Assembly: GCA_045643185.1 (NCBI GenBank)
Contig: JAZUKH010000022.1
Coordinates: 1-9,134, forward strand
Length of the DNA stretch: 9,134 nucleotides
From: RGIG464 sp045643185
GTDB lineage: Bacteria; Myxococcota_A; Bradymonadia; UBA4248
Reading direction: 5' to 3'
Below, one piece after another: positions 1-7,403 of this stretch (position 1 is its first letter; every line of letters begins with the position of its first letter). Both the position numbers and the translations under genes were made by a program. Below the pieces are notes generated by a model. The model was not told the origin of the DNA. It did no database searches and saw only the letters and a list, made by a program, of their open reading frames with translations.

Positions 1-2
1 CC

Positions 3-2063
3 ACGAAATTTGTCAGGCGCCCCTTGCTGGTCGCGTTGACGGCGTGGTTGTTTGGGCTGTCTTCACAAGCCTACGCACTGTCTGTCAATGACATCGAATC
101 CCTCGCTGCACAGGGCATGAGCGAAAATGTGTTGATCCAGATCATTCAGTCGACGAATGATCTGCCTGCGTTGACCAAGGCAGATTACGAGCATCTGAAA
201 AACGCGGGTGTTCCGGCACGCGTGATCGCCGAATTGGCAAAGCGCACGACCGCCGTTGAACGTTCGGCACCGTTGGATAACGCTCGTGCGACGCTTGCGC
301 CTGAGCCTGTTGTAGCGCCCGAGCCCGTTGTGGCGCCTGAGCCTGTTGTGGCGCCCGAGCCCGTTGTGGCGCCCGAACCCGTTGTGGCTCCTGAGCCCGT
401 TGTGGCACCCGAGCCCGTTGTGGCGCCTGAGCCCGTTGTGGGGACGAGTCAGGAGGCGATCTTGGCGCCGGTCGAGACGTCGAATCTGCCCATTATCCTG
501 CAGAAATTTTTTGAGGAGGCTTACGAGACATACACGGTCCAGTCAGAGGTTGCGCGTCGTTACGATGCTTTGCAAAGCACGACGGAAAGCGAGCGTGCGA
601 ACGACGCCGAGTTGTCAAAGATAGCGCTTTATCGCGAGTTGATCTCGACGGATGCCCGTGCGGCGCTTGGCGCCTGTTTGTCGCTTCAGGCGGACGTCAA
701 ACCGGCTCCGCGTTCGTTGGCGGCTGCGGCGATGAATCAATGCATCGGCGAGTGTTTGTATGCGCTTGATGTGCCCGCGATGGCTGCCGCCTATTTGGAT
801 CTGGCGCTTCAGGCGCCGACGCCGGTCGAAGACTATTCCGACACGTTCATGAAGTTCCTGGATGCATCGCACCGCACGAGTTATTTGAGCTCCAATCCGT
901 TTCCGATCCGTGCCCGCGCGGCGCAGATCGAGGAAAAAGACAAGCCGGCGTTCCTCTATTTTGTCGGTTATAGCTTCGTGCATGGGGCCAATCCCGATGA
1001 GGAAATGGCGCGCAAGACGCTCAGCCGCATCGAAAAAGGCGATATCAACTACGTTCGTGCCCAGATCTTGTTGGCAACGCTCGACCTTCGTGCGCCCAAC
1101 TTTATGTTTAAGTCGGCCGCCGAGTCATTGCAGCGCGCCCTCGATGCAGTGCAGTCACTGAAAGGCGACGAAGCTCGCCGTCTCGAGAACCTGGCCTGGT
1201 TGACGCTTGGTCGAATCGCCTACGAGAATCACGCCTACGACGAGGCGGATGCGTTCTATCGTAAAGTCGATGTGACGAGCCATCAGTTCGTGGATGCACT
1301 GGTCGAGAACGCCTGGAACCGCCTGTTTGCCGGTCAGCCGGCGCAGACGCTTGGTTTGACGCACGCGTTGCGCGCTCCCCGCTTCGACAATATGTGGCTG
1401 CCTGACGTGCTGCTGCTCGAGGCGGCTGCCTATCTCAAGCTCTGTCGCTACGATCAGGCGTCGATGGCCGTCGACACGCTCAAATCGCGCTACATTGAAT
1501 ATGGCGCTGAGATCGCCCGGTTCGCGGCGAACGTGCCGCAGCGCGATTATTACAATCAGGTCCTGATCTACGCCAAAAATCCTGGAGATTCTCAGCTGCC
1601 TGACCGGCTTTTTGACCGCATCATTTCGGATCACGACTTTTATTCTCTGTACACATCTTTGAACACGTTGACGCGTGAACGCCGGACGCTCAAAGATCTC
1701 GTCGGAGATGGGCTGAGCGGCATGGATGTTCTGGAAGCTGCTTACGATGACGCGATCAGCTACCGTCAGCAGGCCATGGGCGTGTTGATCGCCAAGCTCA
1801 TTGATTCGGCGCGTTCGACTCTGCATGCGCTCGACATTTCGTCATCCCAGATGACCATCGATATTCGTCTGGCACGTCGTGCCCGTGAGGCGGCGTGTCT
1901 CAAAACCGTGGCTGAGGGCAAGACTTGTTCTGCTAGCGAACCCAAAAATACGGATCCTTCCTATTCAAAACGTGATTCTGAGGCATTTTGGACGTTCGAT
2001 GGCGAATTCTGGCGTGATGAATTGAGCCATTATTCATCAGGTTTGACCAGTCTTTGTGAATAG
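3..2063 (+). CDS. Secreted TPR-like periplasmic protein with APEPVV tandem repeats (5'-partial)
   Basis: The frame is open to the left edge, so the true start lies outside the window; the first in-window start codon, TTG at 24, falls inside a signal peptide. The visible N-terminus reads TKFVRRPLLVALTAWLFGLS then SQAYA, giving a basic n-region, a hydrophobic core and likely signal peptidase I cleavage after nt 77. The mature protein is therefore probably periplasmic. Next comes a small helical domain (about nt 78-245) of the form DIESLAAQGMSENVL...LKNAGVPARVI, then a Pro/Glu/Val linker of eight APEPVV repeats (297-440). About 500 residues of helical, TPR-like sequence follow, for example a helix pair around LGRIAYENHAYDEADAFYRK. 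The C-terminus has WTFDGEFWRDEL (1989-2024) and a final Cys, a pattern I associate with deltaproteobacterial TPR proteins of unknown function. Likely a scaffold for envelope protein complexes, but the exact role is unknown. It ends 5 nt before a structured repeat. Confidence 0.85.
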   Translation, partial: TKFVRRPLLVALTAWLFGLSSQAYALSVNDIESLAAQGMSENVLIQIIQSTNDLPALTKADYEHLKNAGVPARVIAELAKRTTAVERSAPLDNARATLAPEPVVAPEPVVAPEPVVAPEPVVAPEPVVAPEPVVAPEPVVAPEPVVGTSQEAILAPVETSNLPIILQKFFEEAYETYTVQSEVARRYDALQSTTESERANDAELSKIALYRELISTDARAALGACLSLQADVKPAPRSLAAAAMNQCIGECLYALDVPAMAAAYLDLALQAPTPVEDYSDTFMKFLDASHRTSYLSSNPFPIRARAAQIEEKDKPAFLYFVGYSFVHGANPDEEMARKTLSRIEKGDINYVRAQILLATLDLRAPNFMFKSAAESLQRALDAVQSLKGDEARRLENLAWLTLGRIAYENHAYDEADAFYRKVDVTSHQFVDALVENAWNRLFAGQPAQTLGLTHALRAPRFDNMWLPDVLLLEAAAYLKLCRYDQASMAVDTLKSRYIEYGAEIARFAANVPQRDYYNQVLIYAKNPGDSQLPDRLFDRIISDHDFYSLYTSLNTLTRERRTLKDLVGDGLSGMDVLEAAYDDAISYRQQAMGVLIAKLIDSARSTLHALDISSSQMTIDIRLARRAREAACLKTVAEGKTCSASEPKNTDPSYSKRDSEAFWTFDGEFWRDELSHYSSGLTSLCE
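297..440 (+). repeat. Eight in-frame 18-bp tandem repeats encoding APEPVV
   Basis: Eight consecutive 18-bp units encode APEPVV. They begin at 297, 315, 333, 351, 369, 387, 405 and 423, and the array ends at 440 just before GGG ACG. Protein units are identical, while the DNA units differ only at synonymous positions (CCT/CCC, GAG/GAA, GCG/GCT/GCA, GTA/GTG). Pro/Glu/Val linkers of this kind are extended and often span the periplasm. The array separates the small N-terminal domain from the TPR-like body. A perfect 18-bp period keeps the frame whatever the copy number, so length variation between strains is plausible. Confidence 0.97.
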
Positions 2064-2068
2064 GTGGC

Positions 2069-2157
2069 GGGGGAAGTCTCCCCCTACGCGGCTATTTTTT
2101 CCATGAAGCCGCGTAGCATGCTGCGCGGTATCATGAAAAAAATACGCCGCTACCCCC
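2069..2157. repeat. Structured intergenic repeat, copy 1 (conserved ends, palindromic core)
   Basis: The left end (2069-2097) is identical over 29 nt to 9024-9052, and the right end (2140-2156, AAATACGCCGCTACCCC) is identical to 9100-9116. The left end opens with a local hairpin, GGGGGA-AGTC-TCCCCC (2069-2084). The two ends then pair imperfectly: TA/TA, GCGGC/GCCGC and TATTT/AAATA, with single-base bulges at C2087 and C2145. The core (about 2095-2142) continues the stem to the palindrome AGCATGCT at 2115-2122, with a few GU pairs or mismatches. No T-run follows the stem on either strand, so it does not look like a classical intrinsic terminator, although a stem this long could still affect transcript ends or stability. 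No coding potential is apparent. It lies 5 nt after the stop of the TPR-protein gene. Confidence 0.85.
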
Positions 2158-2225
2158 TCTAAATGAACAAGTGGAGTATACCAACTGAGCTGTTATGAAA
2201 AGGCGTCAGGGCTAGTTCCAAAATG

Positions 2226-2253
2226 TTGTATTTAGAACGTTTTGTGTTAGAAT
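2226..2253 (+). promoter_or_regulatory. Candidate extended -10 promoter for the PP2C gene
   Basis: A TAGAAT hexamer (2248-2253) is preceded by TGT (2245-2247), forming an extended -10 element of sigma-70 type. A weak -35-like TTGTAT lies at 2226-2231 with a 16-nt spacer. The region is AT-rich and sits about 75 nt before the chosen start codon, which suits a promoter with a short leader. The -35 matches consensus at only three of six positions, so the call rests mainly on the -10. Confidence 0.5.
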
Positions 2254-2329
2254 TTTACGAGATTTTTTAGGCAGCAAAATTTCGGGTTTGTTGTTAAAAT
2301 CCATCTTTCATTTAGGAGTTCATGGTTCT

Positions 2330-3106
2330 ATGCGGTTAAAATGTGCAGGTTTGACGGACACGGGAATGGTTCGCGACCACAATGAAGACAACTTCCTGAT
2401 CTCACCGAAAGAATCCTTTGTCGTTGTCGCTGATGGTATGGGCGGTCACCAGTCAGGTGAGGTTGCCTCTGGAATGGCCGTTGAGACGATTTTGAAATAT
2501 TACGAAGATACCGAAGGACAGACGACGCCGATCGAATTGGAACCGTGGCCCTATGGCAAGGCAAAACCAAAAAGTCGTGAAGAACGTCGCTTGATCGCTG
2601 CGATCACGAAAGCAAATGCCGCGATTCATAAAGTGTCCTGCGAAGACGAAAAATGCAAGGGCATGGGCACGACCTGCGTTGGCATTTATGTCGTGAAAGA
2701 AGGCGTTATTATCGCTCACGTTGGCGATTCGCGTTGCTATCGCTTCCGTGCCGGTACCTTCAAACAGATGACGGAAGATCACTCACTCGCCAATGAGTAC
2801 ATTCGTTCGAATATCCTTCGTCCTGAAGATCTGCCTTCGTTCCCCTACAAAAACGTCATTACGCGTGCCGTTGGGTTGGCCGAAAACGTCGAAGTCGAAA
2901 CGAATTTCTTCGAGCATCAGGACGGGGATATCTATCTCCTTTGCTCAGATGGTTTGAGCGATCCTGTGAAAGAAACAGAGATGTGCGAGATCTTGTCTCG
3001 TAATCAGGACGATCTTGCAACCGCGTGCCGCGAACTTATCATCGCTGCAAATACCAATGGCGGTCCCGATAACGTCACCGCGTTGCTCGCCAAAGTCGTT
3101 TACTAA
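2330..3106 (+). CDS. PP2C-family protein Ser/Thr phosphatase
   Basis: This encodes a metal-dependent phosphatase that removes phosphate from Ser/Thr residues of proteins, normally opposing Hanks-type kinases in the cytoplasm. All family motifs are present in order: DTGMVRDHNEDNF (residues 10-22), VADGMGGH (33-40, with metal ligand D35), GMGTTC, HVGDSR (around D133), SDGLSD (206-211) and GGPDNVT (244-250). The length of 258 residues is typical of a bare catalytic domain. There is no membrane segment or extra sensor domain. The ATG at 2330 is preferred because the protein then begins at the canonical strand just before motif 1 and AGGAG (2314-2318) lies 11 nt upstream. The longer TTG start at 2288 adds 14 residues without family support. 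A promoter candidate precedes the gene and a strong terminator follows, so it is probably transcribed alone. No kinase is visible in the window, so its substrate is unknown. Confidence 0.95.
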   Translation: MRLKCAGLTDTGMVRDHNEDNFLISPKESFVVVADGMGGHQSGEVASGMAVETILKYYEDTEGQTTPIELEPWPYGKAKPKSREERRLIAAITKANAAIHKVSCEDEKCKGMGTTCVGIYVVKEGVIIAHVGDSRCYRFRAGTFKQMTEDHSLANEYIRSNILRPEDLPSFPYKNVITRAVGLAENVEVETNFFEHQDGDIYLLCSDGLSDPVKETEMCEILSRNQDDLATACRELIIAANTNGGPDNVTALLAKVVY

Positions 3107-3127
3107 CGCCTTCTATAAGCGCTTTTC

Positions 3128-3166
3128 AAAAAAAGCCCCTTTCATCCCATGAAAGGGGCTTTTTTT
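3128..3166 (+). terminator. Strong Rho-independent terminator after the PP2C gene
   Basis: A perfect 12-bp stem AGCCCCTTTCAT / ATGAAAGGGGCT (3134-3145 with 3149-3160) has a CCC loop. It is flanked by A7 on the 5' side and T7 on the 3' side (3160-3166). The GC-rich stem followed directly by a T-tract is a classical intrinsic terminator. Because the A and T tracts are symmetrical it could also work on the other strand, but no minus-strand gene is seen. It begins 21 nt after the PP2C stop and separates that gene from the next transcription unit. Confidence 0.95.
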
Positions 3167-3201
3167 GTGCCCAGGTTTGATGACAGATACGCGGTATTCA
3201 G

Positions 3202-3229
3202 TGCAAAATGTGGCTTAATATGTTAAAAT
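3202..3229 (+). promoter_or_regulatory. Candidate extended -10 promoter for the three-gene unit
   Basis: TAAAAT (3224-3229) is preceded by TGT (3221-3223), the same TGT-TAnAAT arrangement found upstream of the PP2C gene. No good -35 is present: TGCAAA at 3202-3207, 16 nt upstream, is weak. The site lies between the intrinsic terminator and the start codon at 3280, where a new promoter would be expected. Confidence 0.42.
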
Positions 3230-3279
3230 TACAGGTTAGGATTTTGAGTATTGTGTAAGTGCAATAAAGGAATCAGGTA

Positions 3280-6200
3280 ATGTGCCCAAACGAAAAAAAC
3301 GAATCCACTAAAGATACGCGCAAAGACACAGAGACCACGACGTCAACTCCAGATGTCCCCTTGGCTGCGCCAATGGACGATGACTCACAGACCTGTTTGT
3401 GGGGAAAAGCCGCTTTTGGTTCGAGTGATGATTCGGACTTGTCTGAAGATATGAAGACAGTGCGCTTTAAAGCGACGGATCTGTTGGAAGAAGCTGGGTT
3501 GTATGACGAGAGCTTAGGGCTTTCGTATCAACAAAAAGGGGCGCATTCTTTGCCAGACGCTGTTCGTATAAAGACATCCGCCACGCCGACTTTGACAACG
3601 GGGTTTCGAAATGTCGAACACGCTGCGTCGAACGGCGATCTGTCTGTGTCGGCGGCATTGCCAAATGTCGATGTCGATAAGTCTTTTGACATGGTGGCGA
3701 TTGGGGATGCCTTGCCTGATACCAACGACGTTTCGTCAGATATTATGGGGGTGAACGGCGCTATTTCGACGATCAGTTCGTCCGTTGGGAGTGCGATCGA
3801 CGAAGCTTGGGATGACGTCATGCCTTCTCAGGAATTTCTTTCGAGTGATCTCAAAAAAATTGCGAAAAAAAGTGAAGTTCCGGATCTATTTAAGGCCATA
3901 AGACCGGGTAAAAGCAAAAACGGAGATGTGCTTGAGAGCGATGCTGTGCCCAAGAGTTTGCCGGCATTGCCTGAAAATGCGGTAAAATCGACAGACGTTA
4001 AGCCTGTCGATCAAGCTGTATCCGCTCGCCCAGAGACGATCAAGCCTGTTTCACCTGCCCAAGCTGCGGTGGTTAAACCCGTTGAACGTCCTTCGACGCC
4101 CGTGGGGGCTCCGGTCAAGCCAAGCACCCTGCCTTCTGCGTCGCAAAATGTGACCTCATCCAACAATGCTGGTTCGGCTAAAACCGAATCTGACGAAAAA
4201 CCACGCGTCAGTAAAGCGGGGTTGTTGCTCTCCAACTACTTGAAAGCCTCTATTGATGGTGAAAGCACCTTGGGAACTAAGCGTTCCGGGCCGAGTGGGA
4301 CAGAGCAAAAACCGGTTCCGACAAGTGAGACGAAGGCGGATAGCACCGAAGCGGTTTCTGAAACGAATGACAATGCCAAGTCGTCGCTTGCGAATGAAAA
4401 AGCCAAGTTGGCTGAGATCGACAAGACGATCGATCTGGAAACCATCGAAGCTGCAGATATCGAGCGTTTGACGGCTGCTGGACCTGGTCCGTGCAAGGTG
4501 CCGCAAGATGCACAAGTTGATGACGATTCTTCCAGTATCGAATTCAATTTTCCGCAAGCCAAACCAGTGCCTGAAGTGAGTCGTGAGATCACGATCCATT
4601 CGGACGAAAAGGACTTTGTTTTTCAGGCGATCAGCGATGATGACGTGCGTTGCACAGATAACGGCGAGGTCTTCGCGTCTAAACTGTTGAAGAAAGGCCG
4701 TTATATTTCGGCCGTGAGTCACTCGTCTGACATGGCTGCGCCTGTTAAACCAGCGGGTTTGCCAACCAGTTCATTGCATCCCGACGATCGAAACTCCGGC
4801 ATGTCGGGGTACGAAAACGCCGATTTTGTTCTGGAACACCTGTTTGTGCGTGATAATCGCCAGTTTTTGGGCGAGCATGTGAGCTGTGTTGGGCGCGAGG
4901 ATGCGCTTGCTCGCATGTTGGACATCATGCAATCTGAAAAGATCAAGCGCTATCCGCGCGTCGTTGAGATCCGCGCCGAACATCGCATGGAAGCCGAGCG
5001 CTTTATCGAGGCACTCGTTGAACAATGCCGAAATGCGTTTTCACATCTGTCACTTTATGCGACGACGTCCAAAAATCGTGACAATACGGATGCGACGTGT
5101 TTGTCGACCTTGCTTGAGAGTCGTTTGGGCATTCAGCGGGCTTTTGATATCAGCGTCAAAACGGAACGTATTTTACGCACCGTGCCGGAACTCATTGATG
5201 CGGAAGATAAGACCTGGGCGCAAAATGTGTTGTTTCAGACGTTTGATCTCGATGTGCTCGTCAAGCCTGAAAACGCCATCGATCGACTTGAGATGAGCAT
5301 CGACAGTCAGCGTTTTGAGCTCTTTTTGAAAGGTTTGCGCCACGATGCTGAACGCGGCCCCGTCATGGTCTTGATCACGGAAGCCTATCACAACCGTTAC
5401 GACGGTTGGCGAGAAGTCGTGTCACAGATACGCAAGCACCGTATTGCCAACGTTTGCGTCGTGGTGTGTGGTGAAGCGACGTCGGACGTCGAAGTTTCGG
5501 AATGCATCGAACTTGAGCCTTTGTCGAATGAGGCGATGAGCAAATTGGCCAACATGGCCCTCAAACGCATCAACAACGTGCCTGCCTCGGCCAAGGTCGA
5601 GCTCATAAAGCGTTCACATGGTCGCGTGGCGGTGTTTTGGCACTTGTTGCAGATCTTGCAGATACGTGGCGTCATCGACATGGCGAACAAGACCTACGTG
5701 GAATCTAAAAGCGACGTACTGCGCGATCTTCCCGAGTCGTATGAGGAACTGGTTGCGCATCACTTCGAGCTGTTGACGCCCGACCAGGCTTACTTGATGA
5801 CGGTGGCGTCGATTCTTGGTGAGCCGTTCAAGTTGGAAGACATCAGCGTTGTTTTGGCGCTCGAACCGTTGCCCGAGGAGATCCCGTGGTTTCATGACCT
5901 GCGCCATGACTGGACCAAGCGTGTTTTGGGCGAACTCATCGAACTTGGTGACGCTTGCGAGATCGTCGATACGGATAGCGACGACCAACGCGTGATCGTG
6001 GGTTACGTGGTTCGTGATGCGAATGGCGCTGATCAGATCGCTGCGCGCACGGACGAAAGTTATACGCAGGCGATGCACGGCTGTTACGCGCAGCTGCTCA
6101 GTCAGCATAGTGCGACGGACTTGGCTGTGGGACGCCATTTTGAAGCTGCCGGCATGTGGACGGAAGCGATTGAGTTTTACCTTAAACTGGCTGAGACGCG

Positions 6201-7383
6201 ACTCGACGACTTCTTTAACGTCACTTCGCTTCATATCCTGAACAACTGTTTGAATTACGCAGCGCCGCAGTACGGTCCCTCGTTCGTTCTGCTTCAAAAG
6301 TTGCTCGCCACGTTGGCCACGCGTTTTGGTCAATATCCGACGGCGGCAGAACACTATAACGCCATGTTGCGTGTGGCGCAGCTCATGCGCGATCCTCTGC
6401 GCAGTGTCGAAGCCTTTATTGGACTTTCGTCCGCGTTGCTCGCTCAGGGGCTCTATGACGAGGCGCGCGATATTTTGTTGTTCGGTCTTAAACTCGCTGA
6501 ACAGACGAATGATAAAAAACTCGTCGCGCGTTGTTATCGTGGTTTGGCTGAAATCGTGTTTCGGACGGGTGCCAAAGGCGCGATCGTCGGGTCGATGCGC
6601 TATGTCGAACGCGCGATCGAGATCTATCGCGATATCTCCGATCTGCCTGAACTTGCCAAAACACTCGGACTCAGTGCTGAGATCTACGTGGTGCGTGGTG
6701 ATCTCAAACGTGCTCAGTCTTCGCTTTCGGAAGCCTACATGGCCTTCAAAACTGAAAAACGCTGGTTCCAGATCCCGCCGATCCTCGCCGTACTGAGCGA
6801 TATTTGCATTCGTAGAAAGAATTATCGTGAAGCGATCCGACATCTGCGCGAAGGCTTCGATATCGTGCGAAAGACCGATGATATCGCTCAATTGTACCGT
6901 TTGATCTGTAAACACATCGAACTCTACATCGCCATAGGTAATCGCGATGTCGTGCGCGAAGACATGGAAAAACTAGATGCGTTGATCGCTGAGCATCCTT
7001 ACTTGCCCTGGATCGTTGAAACGCGCCTGCTTAAGGCTCAGTTTGACTTCAGTCGCAGTAGTTTTCAAAAGACTACAAAGGCACTTAAAGCCTTTTTTGA
7101 TGTGGCGACGCAGCTCAAAAATATGTTGTTGATGAGTCGTGCGTATGCCCTCAGTGCCCGTCTTAATGATGAGGTCTATAATCGTCATCTTGGTCAGGTC
7201 TCGTTGGAAAAGACCGATAAATTGTTTACATCGGCGACACACTCGCTCGAATCGATCGGTGCCTGGCATGATGCTGCTGACAATCAGCGTCATTATGCGG
7301 ATTATCTCGACCGCCTCAACCGTTTTGAAGAGGCGCAAAAGTGTCGTGAACGCGCCAATAAAGTCGATCCCTATTGTCAATAA
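3280..7383 (+). CDS. Large STAND-ATPase-like/TPR regulatory protein with degenerate nucleotide-binding site
   Basis: A 1367-residue, probably cytoplasmic protein with no signal peptide or membrane helix seen. The ATG at 3280 has AAGGA 8 nt upstream. Residues 1 to about 505 are acidic, Ser/Pro/Lys/Val-rich and probably disordered, with a PVKPVERPSTPVGAPVKP-like stretch and a short DMKTVRF motif at 57-63. From about 510 it matches the layout of the predicted-ATPase (STAND/AAA_16, COG3899-like) family. CVGREDAL (536-543) resembles the usual FVGRE entry motif, IELEPLS (743-749) the usual LxPLS motif, and LPESYEELVAHHFELLTPDQ (about 816 on) the winged-helix region. From about 945 to the end are helical TPR-like repeats such as GLYDEARDILLFGLKLAEQ. 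The Walker A position (about 562-575, VEIRAEHRMEAERF) lacks GxxGxGK[ST], and the Walker B position (about 695-704, VMVLITEAYH) lacks the DD pair. It probably acts as a protein-binding scaffold or receptor rather than an active ATPase. Relatives often carry an N-terminal Ser/Thr kinase domain; none is present here. Confidence 0.85.
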   Translation: MCPNEKNESTKDTRKDTETTTSTPDVPLAAPMDDDSQTCLWGKAAFGSSDDSDLSEDMKTVRFKATDLLEEAGLYDESLGLSYQQKGAHSLPDAVRIKTSATPTLTTGFRNVEHAASNGDLSVSAALPNVDVDKSFDMVAIGDALPDTNDVSSDIMGVNGAISTISSSVGSAIDEAWDDVMPSQEFLSSDLKKIAKKSEVPDLFKAIRPGKSKNGDVLESDAVPKSLPALPENAVKSTDVKPVDQAVSARPETIKPVSPAQAAVVKPVERPSTPVGAPVKPSTLPSASQNVTSSNNAGSAKTESDEKPRVSKAGLLLSNYLKASIDGESTLGTKRSGPSGTEQKPVPTSETKADSTEAVSETNDNAKSSLANEKAKLAEIDKTIDLETIEAADIERLTAAGPGPCKVPQDAQVDDDSSSIEFNFPQAKPVPEVSREITIHSDEKDFVFQAISDDDVRCTDNGEVFASKLLKKGRYISAVSHSSDMAAPVKPAGLPTSSLHPDDRNSGMSGYENADFVLEHLFVRDNRQFLGEHVSCVGREDALARMLDIMQSEKIKRYPRVVEIRAEHRMEAERFIEALVEQCRNAFSHLSLYATTSKNRDNTDATCLSTLLESRLGIQRAFDISVKTERILRTVPELIDAEDKTWAQNVLFQTFDLDVLVKPENAIDRLEMSIDSQRFELFLKGLRHDAERGPVMVLITEAYHNRYDGWREVVSQIRKHRIANVCVVVCGEATSDVEVSECIELEPLSNEAMSKLANMALKRINNVPASAKVELIKRSHGRVAVFWHLLQILQIRGVIDMANKTYVESKSDVLRDLPESYEELVAHHFELLTPDQAYLMTVASILGEPFKLEDISVVLALEPLPEEIPWFHDLRHDWTKRVLGELIELGDACEIVDTDSDDQRVIVGYVVRDANGADQIAARTDESYTQAMHGCYAQLLSQHSATDLAVGRHFEAAGMWTEAIEFYLKLAETRLDDFFNVTSLHILNNCLNYAAPQYGPSFVLLQKLLATLATRFGQYPTAAEHYNAMLRVAQLMRDPLRSVEAFIGLSSALLAQGLYDEARDILLFGLKLAEQTNDKKLVARCYRGLAEIVFRTGAKGAIVGSMRYVERAIEIYRDISDLPELAKTLGLSAEIYVVRGDLKRAQSSLSEAYMAFKTEKRWFQIPPILAVLSDICIRRKNYREAIRHLREGFDIVRKTDDIAQLYRLICKHIELYIAIGNRDVVREDMEKLDALIAEHPYLPWIVETRLLKAQFDFSRSSFQKTTKALKAFFDVATQLKNMLLMSRAYALSARLNDEVYNRHLGQVSLEKTDKLFTSATHSLESIGAWHDAADNQRHYADYLDRLNRFEEAQKCRERANKVDPYCQ

Positions 7384-7403
7384 TTGACGCTGGAGTATTC
7401 GTT

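Noticed and set aside
142..408. Minus-strand and +2-frame open frames across the APEPVV array
   Set aside because: They are low-complexity translations created by the 18-bp repeat, which stays open in several frames. The signal-peptide/TPR frame is the real one.
1155..1826. 223-residue minus-strand open frame
   Set aside because: It is antisense to the helical region of the secreted TPR protein, with no family resemblance and a composition typical of a shadow frame.
2069..2157. Reading the structured repeat as an ordinary intrinsic terminator
   Set aside because: The T-run lies inside the 5' arm and pairs with the A-run, and no T-tract follows the stem on either strand. Compare the true terminator at 3128-3166.
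2288..2329. TTG start giving 14 extra residues on the phosphatase
   Set aside because: No ribosome-binding site suits it, the extra residues are not part of the PP2C fold, and AGGAG lies between this TTG and the ATG at 2330.
4156..4722. 188-residue minus-strand open frame inside the disordered region of the large gene
   Set aside because: The sense frame continues without interruption from a good ribosome-binding site to recognisable domains. The antisense product is Arg-rich with no recognised motif.
5614..6915. 433-residue open frame on the minus strand
   Set aside because: It lies wholly antisense to the TPR part of the large regulator. The translation is rich in Arg, His and Gln and shows no recognisable family, while the sense frame is clearly a coherent TPR protein. 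Codon bias of the sense gene explains the open antisense frame.
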